DNA from: Clarkia xantiana subsp. parviflora
Lineage: Eukaryota > Streptophyta > Magnoliopsida > Myrtales > Onagraceae
DNA length: 64,000 nt
Direction of reading: 5' to 3'
Assembly (NCBI GenBank): GCA_036873135.1
Contig: JAPTYO010000010.1
Location: forward strand, 24,979,772-25,043,771
Shown: positions 57,766 to 64,000 of the stretch, one piece after another
How positions within the stretch are numbered: the stretch's first letter is position 1
Layout of the letters: each line of letters begins with the position of its first letter
The notes under the pieces: generated by a model
Databases searched by the model: none
What the model was told of the DNA's origin: nothing
The model's input: only the letters and a program-made list of their open reading frames with translations
Position numbers and translations under genes: made by a program

Positions 57766-58564
57766 CTAGTATATGGTGGCAATGAGAGTACCTTCCGGAG
57801 AAACATCAAAGTGAATGCATTGTCCCTTCCATAATATGTTCGCCATGTAAAAATTCCTCCATCCCTTCTTAAAGCGGTATCGCAGAGGACGTTGACGCAC
57901 CGGTAGATGATTGTACCTGTGCTTAGCAGGTGCTGTTTCAACCTCCACTTTCCACACCATTCCAAAAGGATCTACAATCTCCACTACACTCAAGCTGTCC
58001 AGCCGATTGTAAGCAGCAAACCTCTTTGGAATAGTCTGCAGAGTCCAACGAAACTACCAATATGTTTAGAAACACAGGAATAAAACGAACACTTCACAAC
58101 CGTCTAATGAAAATCGAGATGAGATTACAAAAGGATCTTACACAGCTTGACTTGCTACCGGTTAATCTGATATTACAATCACGACCGCGGGTGTCTTCAC
58201 TGCCACCGTCACCTAAACAACTTAAGCCAACAGATGAAACTTTTTCCTCATCATCAGATGAAATGTTTTCCACGGCTACAGGTCCTTCTTTCAGAAAAGC
58301 CTGCTGATTATACACTTGAACAGACATCAAATCTTCTCCTACCAGTTTGAAGACGATAGTATCTCCAATCGATAGGAACACATCGTGTGCGAACTGATCC
58401 CAACCATCTGTGAAGGCTCAACTGGTGATCACGTTGTGGGAGTCTCTTTTCTGTTCCAAGTTCACATCCCAAATACAACCATACAGAAAATCTCCCACCC
58501 CATAAGCCAATCGCAGTTTGTATCGGCCTTGCCTCACCATCGAGAACATTTCTCCTCGAAGCAC
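57766..58564 (-). pseudogene. Two-domain B3 (REM-like) pseudogene inside the CACTA element
   Basis: Exon 58564-58142 reads VLRGEMFSMVRQGRYKLRL, then IWDVNLE, a TGA stop at 58418-58420, then GWDQFAHDVFLSIGDTIVFK with LVGEDLMSVQVY. This is a B3 domain: W.V, GW..F, L..GD..VF. An acidic linker (SSDDEEK) follows. A 106-bp GT-AG intron (58141-58036) leads to exon 58035-57766. That exon reads TIPKRFAAY, VEIVDPFGMVWKVEVE and KKGWRNFYMANILWKGQCI, a second B3 domain ending at a stop. B3 proteins are plant DNA-binding transcription factors acting in the nucleus. The upstream exons are not found and there is one in-frame stop, so I call it a pseudogene. Its position inside CACTA ends suggests capture. 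Confidence 0.78.
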
Positions 58565-58599
58565 CTATAATCGAATGCGTAGACATTTACTTATGACAG

Positions 58600-59300
58600 T
58601 GTAACCCCGAAGTCGTTCCCAAATGTATTTCAATGTAACGAGGAACATACAAATTGATTGTTGCAGTCATCTGTAATTACAATGCAGCACGGGGTGAACA
58701 TGATACACATTTGGCCTCCGAACAAGATTACCAATTGGTCTAGCAGCTTGTTCCTCAGCCTTGATTTATGTCGAGACTTCGATATACAAAAGTATTTAAC
58801 CTTCCGTTATACTCGTACTATGTTGACACAAGAGGGAGATATGTCTGCAACACAATTCAACAGAAACGACGAACATCAATTCGGTGGAGATTTCGTTTTG
58901 TAATAAAATCGGTCGGCAAAGTGTCAGACCTAAATTCTGACCTAAGGCGATTAAAGTTTTGAAAACGCGGGTTTTGGATAGAGTCGCCAAAAGCTAATTA
59001 TAAGGCTAAATAGAATCCTAAATTACCTAGGTAAATAACGAATTAAAAGCTTAGGTATCAAATCGGTCTACGATTAGAGATTCAAGTTTGGGAGTTCTAT
59101 TACGAAAATAAAAACATATGTTTAAAATTCCGCTCTTACGATACTCAATTCACTTAATTTGCCATCTTATTTAATATATACACAATTTTACAATGTTAGA
59201 AAAAAATGTTAAATTTCTACACTGAGCAATTATTAATTATAAACAATTTTCAAACACATTTAAACTAAAACATGAAACAACATACAATGCGTTATACATA
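58600..59300. other. CACTA interior between the B3 pseudogene and the GC-rich block
   Basis: No first exon of the B3 gene could be recognised here, and no other gene. Confidence 0.35.
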
Positions 59301-59369
59301 TATAAATGACGTCAATCATCTAAAAGCATTCAACAACAACCACCACGAAAGTATGCAAGCAAGCAAATC

Positions 59370-60130
59370 AGCTCTTGTACCTGATGTGGGATGTTATGAT
59401 CGTGGCCCTCGCCGGCGGCAGGAGGACAGAAATTTCGGGGAAGAACTGGGTCGGTGCGGATGGCCAAGGATGGACAACGGAAATTGCAGGAGGTGGATTG
59501 AACAGCGAGCGCGGTGAAGGAGGAAGCCTGACCGACAGAGCAAGGCTGGAGCAGCAACGAGTGAACGTCGGAACAATGGAGGATACTGGAGGCGCTGCAG
59601 GTGACCGCAGTCGGAGAGCTAATGGCGAGGGGAGTTGAAGGCATTGCAGTGCCCGGAGTCGGAGCGACGATGGCGGGGAGTCACCGGTGGCTTGGTAGAC
59701 GATCAATTTAGTGGGCTTGCTAGTGAAGCAATAAATTACGAAGCATTATCTTGTCCGTGGAGAGACATCTGGCAGGGTCGGGTATCAAGATGTGGAGTCG
59801 CTAGGCATGGTCAGAGCCGGGCGCGTCACTGGAAGATGATGACGGAGCGGCTCAAAGCAATGGGTTGATCCCTATACGTCGGACTCGGCTTAGCGATGGA
59901 GGAGCACCACGTCGGAAAACACGGCTGTGGTGGTGGAGAAACGGGGGTTGCTCGTCGGAGTTGGCTGGAATGGATGGGTGGAGATTGGTTTGGAGTGACG
60001 TCGTTGATGCGTGGTCGTGAGTCCTGGACGGTGGGCTAGTGGACAGACTGGGTCGGTCGACGTCGGAGGGGCGGGAGGTGGTGATCATGGTTGATCCGGC
60101 TCGATGGCGAGGAGACAAGAAATTTCCACG
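59370..60130. other. GC-rich block inside the CACTA element
   Basis: This stretch has GGCGG, CGGAG and GGTCGG words and several overlapping open frames on both strands (for example 59375-59638 + and 59368-59706 -), none with a recognised domain. Composition differs sharply from the AT-rich flanks, so it may be captured host DNA or CACTA-specific repeats. Confidence 0.4.
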
Positions 60131-60299
60131 TAATTAAGAGGGACGATGATCTCTTGAAGACGATGGGATGCTATTCTACGGCGACGAATGAAGGATGTAA
60201 AGTTTGGTGGCACTCTCAGAAACCCTAACCCTAATTGAAGAAGAACATGGAAAAGAAAATAAGAGCAAACGTCGGGCTTCTCAGGTTAAGGTTCCTTCA

Positions 60300-61290
60300 T
60301 TTGGCTTAACCTCCGCCCAACAACCTAAAAACTATATATAAGGTTCATACAAAACAGAAACCGCAAAAAAGACCCTAAAGAAAATAAAAGGAGGAACAAG
60401 GTCCACAAACAACTTAGACAAATACAAATACAGACATGAGCCGAATTAACAACAACAAATAAACAAAAAAAAACTAGGCCCAAAGTTACACAAGCAAACA
60501 GCTTGACAATCCCATATAACACGGGCTTCAATAAAGGACGACCTTGGGATGGTGGATCGGACTGGAGAAGATGATGATGGTTGCTTCTAATGAAGGTGAC
60601 AATGAAGGATGGATGAATGGAAGCTTGCTGTAGATGGGAGGAGATGAAGATAATGGTGACTATTATCAATATAATAATAATAAAAATAATAAAACAAACA
60701 AATTCAGCCACACGAATAGTAATATCCATACGACATCTCAAAACATCTGGTGCGGTTTTTTTTTTAATTTTCTTTCTCCTCCTTTACATTACAATATAGT
60801 ACTCTACATAGTTGATTTTTATTTTGCTAATATATACTAAATATTTTCCCTTATTTATATGAAAATAGCTAATTCTTTTTTAAAAATAATCTAAAATAAA
60901 ATTTGAATAAAACCTTAATTTTTAATTACAAAATTTGAGAATTGTTTTAGAATTTTCATGTTTATTTATTTTTAGTAAATTCAATTTAAACATTAATTAA
61001 ATTAAGAAAAATTGTAAATATACTTTACTAATGGAAATTTTTTTATTTCATAAAAAAAGGATGAGCCAATCGATTGGGTCGACATTGACTACACTAACCC
61101 AAACAGGACTCGAACTCCGGGCTTGTTTAAGCATAACATTTTTTTTTATATATAGGAAATAACATTAACAACTAGACAATTTATTCGCTAAATCTATTAG
61201 CTAAGGACTATTATAGTGTACCTATGATGTGATATCAATTCATGATAAAAATAAAAATTAAGGGAATTTTCGATATAATTATATTGTGTA
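60300..61290. other. AT-rich CACTA interior, right part
   Basis: There is no gene. The hydrophobic frame on the minus strand at 60325-60741 is low-complexity (runs of Ile and Phe) and unsupported. Confidence 0.4.
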
Positions 61291-61301
61291 ACTTGAAAAT
61301 A

Positions 61302-61302
<1 letters not shown>

Positions 61303-61358
<56 letters not shown>
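61303..61358. repeat. (TA)n microsatellite
   Basis: About 28 TA units. Shorter TA runs are at 28046-28064, 38640-38660 and 53840-53867, and an (AAT)n run is near 62896-62922. Confidence 0.9.
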
Positions 61359-61361
<3 letters not shown>

Positions 61362-62428
61362 AATCTATACTTATTTATTTCTTGAAGATTTATTGGTTTA
61401 TATATGTGAATTGTTGACTAATCACTTAGTCAATTGTCATAAAATTTTAAGGTAATATGTAAATGTGTGTTTTAATCCTTATATTCAATATTCCCTCTCA
61501 TGGATCGAAACGTTTGGAAGACCCATTACGAGAAAATTTGATGCAGAATTCGAGCATGTGCACTATAATACCATGTGAAAGTTTAGACTAATTACCACTT
61601 GATCATATATGCTAAAACCCATTATAATGGGTAATGCTGTGGTTTAATCTTATACTTCAACTCCATACTTATATGTGATACACATATTTATTCCAATTCG
61701 AACTTTAAAACTCATGCACGTGCAACGCTCGCGCATAAAATTCTAGTAATATTAAATATTCAACAAATATTTTCTGCAATAAATACAAATAACTATCCTA
61801 ATTTAAGCCAGTATTATTTTTAAAAACTTCGCGACCTTCCGTATCTAGATACTTCCTTTTTTTAAACGCGTAACACATAGCATTTTTAATCGTGTTATAT
61901 ACATGTCGTGCGTACCAAAATTAGGTGTTTACACAAAGCAAAAGGGAATCTTCGGCCGTGCATGGGACGTCAGGTACCGGTGGGTGTTTTTTATTTCGTT
62001 CCGACCGCTTGCTTTAAGCGAGAATAGGCCGGAAAAAAGCGGTTAGTAATAGGCCAGGAGCACTTTTTCGGTCGAATCAGACGAAATCCGGTCAGAAAAC
62101 GGCAATACATTCCCAACCGGCGAATCGGTCAGCAATTCTGCCGTAGGTAAAACCGATTTTTCTTGTAGTGTTAACATATTATTTTTTTTTGCCAAGGAAA
62201 ATAGTAAGATTCATGATTATAATAATTTAATTATATACAATTTTCCAAATTGTTTTATTTATAAGATTCCATCGCTGTATAGTCTACCGACAATGGAACC
62301 ATACAATGCATGGCAACTCAACGGCCACTTCATTTCAATGATACTAGCTATCGGCTCGTGTTGGCCAAAAAAAAAGCTATCGGCTCGCATTATTTATGTA
62401 CATAACGTCATCGTGAGAATAATACACG

Positions 62429-62892
62429 CAGGGACGAAGCCAGGATTCTTATTCAGAGGGGGCAAATATTAGACTGGAGCAAAAAAAAAAATTTCAACAA
62501 ATATCCAATGGTCAAATTATAGGATTTTAAATGATTAAATTAAGAATAGTTAACATTTTTTAAGGTCAAAATATGCATCACAAAAATATTAAGGATGCAA
62601 TTCACTCTCGTCATAGTATGGCTGTATTTCTGGAAATGAACGTAGAGATTATTTTAATTCACTTATATTAACAATTTACACCTTATTACTACTTATAAAT
62701 TATTATAAGTATATTACTTGCATTGTATGTTAATGCTCTTAAAATTAATATGATTAATATATATATTAATGAACTATGTTAGCTCATAATGTATATATAA
62801 ATGTAAAACTATATCGAACCATGTAACTATTAATCTCCCCAGATTGTTGTTAAGTTTTATTGTATATAACATTTTATTAAAATTATGTATTA

Positions 62893-62923
<31 letters not shown>

Positions 62924-64000
62924 CAGGTGATCAGTAAAGAAATGAAAAATTTACCAAAATTAGTAACTTAAAAATAAACTGAACACTATTACAAATATGC
63001 TATATTATCTATTTCTTCTTTTTGGCAAATTGTAAGTATTATATTATTTCTCAACACTAGGAATTCGGCTGATAAGTGATAGTGATAACACTTAGCCGTA
63101 ACAGTAACACTATAGCAAGCAATAATATAATAGCAAGCAAGAAATAACCATTAAAAGCAAATAAATAATATTAAGGGATTAAGTACCTTTTCATATCACT
63201 TCTTTGTACAGAATCCACTTTTGGTACCACTTCTAATTTTTTGTATACTTTTGGCACCAATGTTTTCAACAAGGCTAGGTCCGGCTAGGTCAATTTGGGT
63301 CAAGGGTTCGATTTGGAAATTTTAGGGCTAAATTGAACAAATTAAAAGTTAGGTATGCATTAGATGAACTAAATTGAAACAAATTCAAAAGTTTAGGGCG
63401 GTCACGTGCATGGCACATGCCACTTAACGGCCAATTTGGACGGAAAGTTAACGGTGGTACCAAAAGGATACAAAGTTGAAAACATTGGTACCAAAAGTAT
63501 ACAAAAAAATAGAAGTGGTACCAAAAGTGGATTCTATGCAAAGAAGTGGTATGAAAATGTATTTAATCCCTAATATTAAAGAAGTGGGCCAATCATAACC
63601 GAGACTAAAAAAGTACTCTCTCTCATATTAAATATTTTGTCTTTTTTTTTTTTTTTGTTTCCCGCGGGGTGGTCCTAGGGGGGCCCTCATCAGGAGGGCA
63701 GCACCCGTAGCATGCTTGTCTTATATCTTCTTCTTCCTTCATCCTTACCATCGAGAAAGAATACCAGAAGAACAAGAACTCCATGGCATGGCTGCATAAT
63801 TTCAACTTATTTTTCTTTTTATTTAATTTTTTCTTCTACTTTCTTCGTCAAGACTATAGATCTGACCACTGGGGGCAAGAATATATAGTCACTGCAAATT
63901 TCAGAGGGGACAAAGACTAAGTTAATCCGATTTTTGCCTAGAGCTTATAGTACTTTTGAGCTTCTATGGAGGTCAGGAGGGGCAATTGCCCCCTCTGGAC
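62429..64000 (+). mobile_element. hAT-like element, left part; continues past the window
   Basis: CAGGGACGAAGCCAGGATTC with AGAGGGGGCAAATATTAG matches the usual start of hAT elements of the CAGGGGCGGAGCCAG type. The last bases of the window (GGGGCAATTGCCCCCTCTGG) resemble the inside of the opposite end, so the element probably ends just beyond the window. No transposase frame is visible. Confidence 0.55.
63175..63570. mobile_element. Mutator-like MITE nested in the hAT-like element, 396 bp
   Basis: The ends GGGATTAAGTACCTTTTCAT and ATGAAAATGTATTTAATCCC are complementary with two mismatches. The perfect 9-bp duplication TAATATTAA lies at 63166-63174 and 63571-63579. Confidence 0.9.

Larger units (their letters stand above)
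51362..62170. mobile_element. CACTA element, 10.8 kb, with TTA target duplication
   Basis: The left end is CACTACAAGAAAATCGACTT and the right end is the complement of CACTACAAGAAAAATCGGTT. The 3-bp duplication TTA lies at 51359-51361 and 62171-62173. Both ends are followed by subterminal repeats with ATCGGTC, CGGTCGG and CCGACCG (51395-51600 and 61960-62140). I find no En/Spm transposase domain inside, so it is probably non-autonomous. It contains a B3 pseudogene, a paralogous duplication, a further MITE and another CACTA end. It may instead be a composite of several insertions between two true ends. Confidence 0.8.

Noticed and set aside
59272..60118. Cluster of overlapping frames in the GC-rich part of the second CACTA element
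   Set aside because: They occur on both strands at once in a GC-rich stretch and show no recognised domain. They are more likely compositional than genic.

Overview
The window is nuclear DNA of a flowering plant, almost certainly a eudicot. The evidence is short GT-AG introns, host genes with plant-specific relatives (class XI myosin, class III peroxidase, a chloroplast thioredoxin-like protein, VPS51) and a dense load of plant transposons (hAT, Mutator-like, CACTA, Ty1/copia, Ty3/gypsy, Helitron and SINE traces). I cannot name the species.

Host genes. The 3' end of a VPS51 (GARP/EARP tether) gene enters from the left edge (1-908, +). A complete ARF1-class small GTPase lies at 10238-11741 (-, six coding exons, 181 aa). 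A tRNA-Arg(TCG) gene is at 13754-13827. A class III peroxidase pseudogene is at 13982-15048 (-). A three-exon chloroplast thioredoxin-like gene is at 18513-20658 (+, 204 aa). A 39-exon class XI myosin gene fills 33225-44660 (+, 1489 aa by my exon model). These genes are unrelated in function and form no operon-like unit.

Mobile DNA fills most of the rest. At 3.25-8.41 kb is a rearranged gypsy-type LTR element with two LTRs of about 720 bp, an inverted third LTR piece, a broken gag and a 62-bp run of G. At 21.4-30.5 kb is a copia relic on the minus strand. It is interrupted by a CACTA element that seems to carry a captured host-gene fragment, and its LTR is interrupted by a hAT element that itself contains a Mutator-like element. 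At 51362-62170 a second CACTA element, 10.8 kb long with a TTA target duplication, carries a B3-domain pseudogene. A hAT-like element starts at 62429 and runs off the right edge.

The most consistent signal is a set of small foldback elements whose ends mostly start GGG(T)TAA or GGG. Most are flanked by 9-bp target duplications, which points to Mutator-like MITEs. Four related copies sit in four different introns of the myosin gene. hAT-type elements with 8-bp target duplications are the second class. I matched the target duplications by eye, base by base. Family names without an encoded transposase are inferred from end sequence and duplication length.
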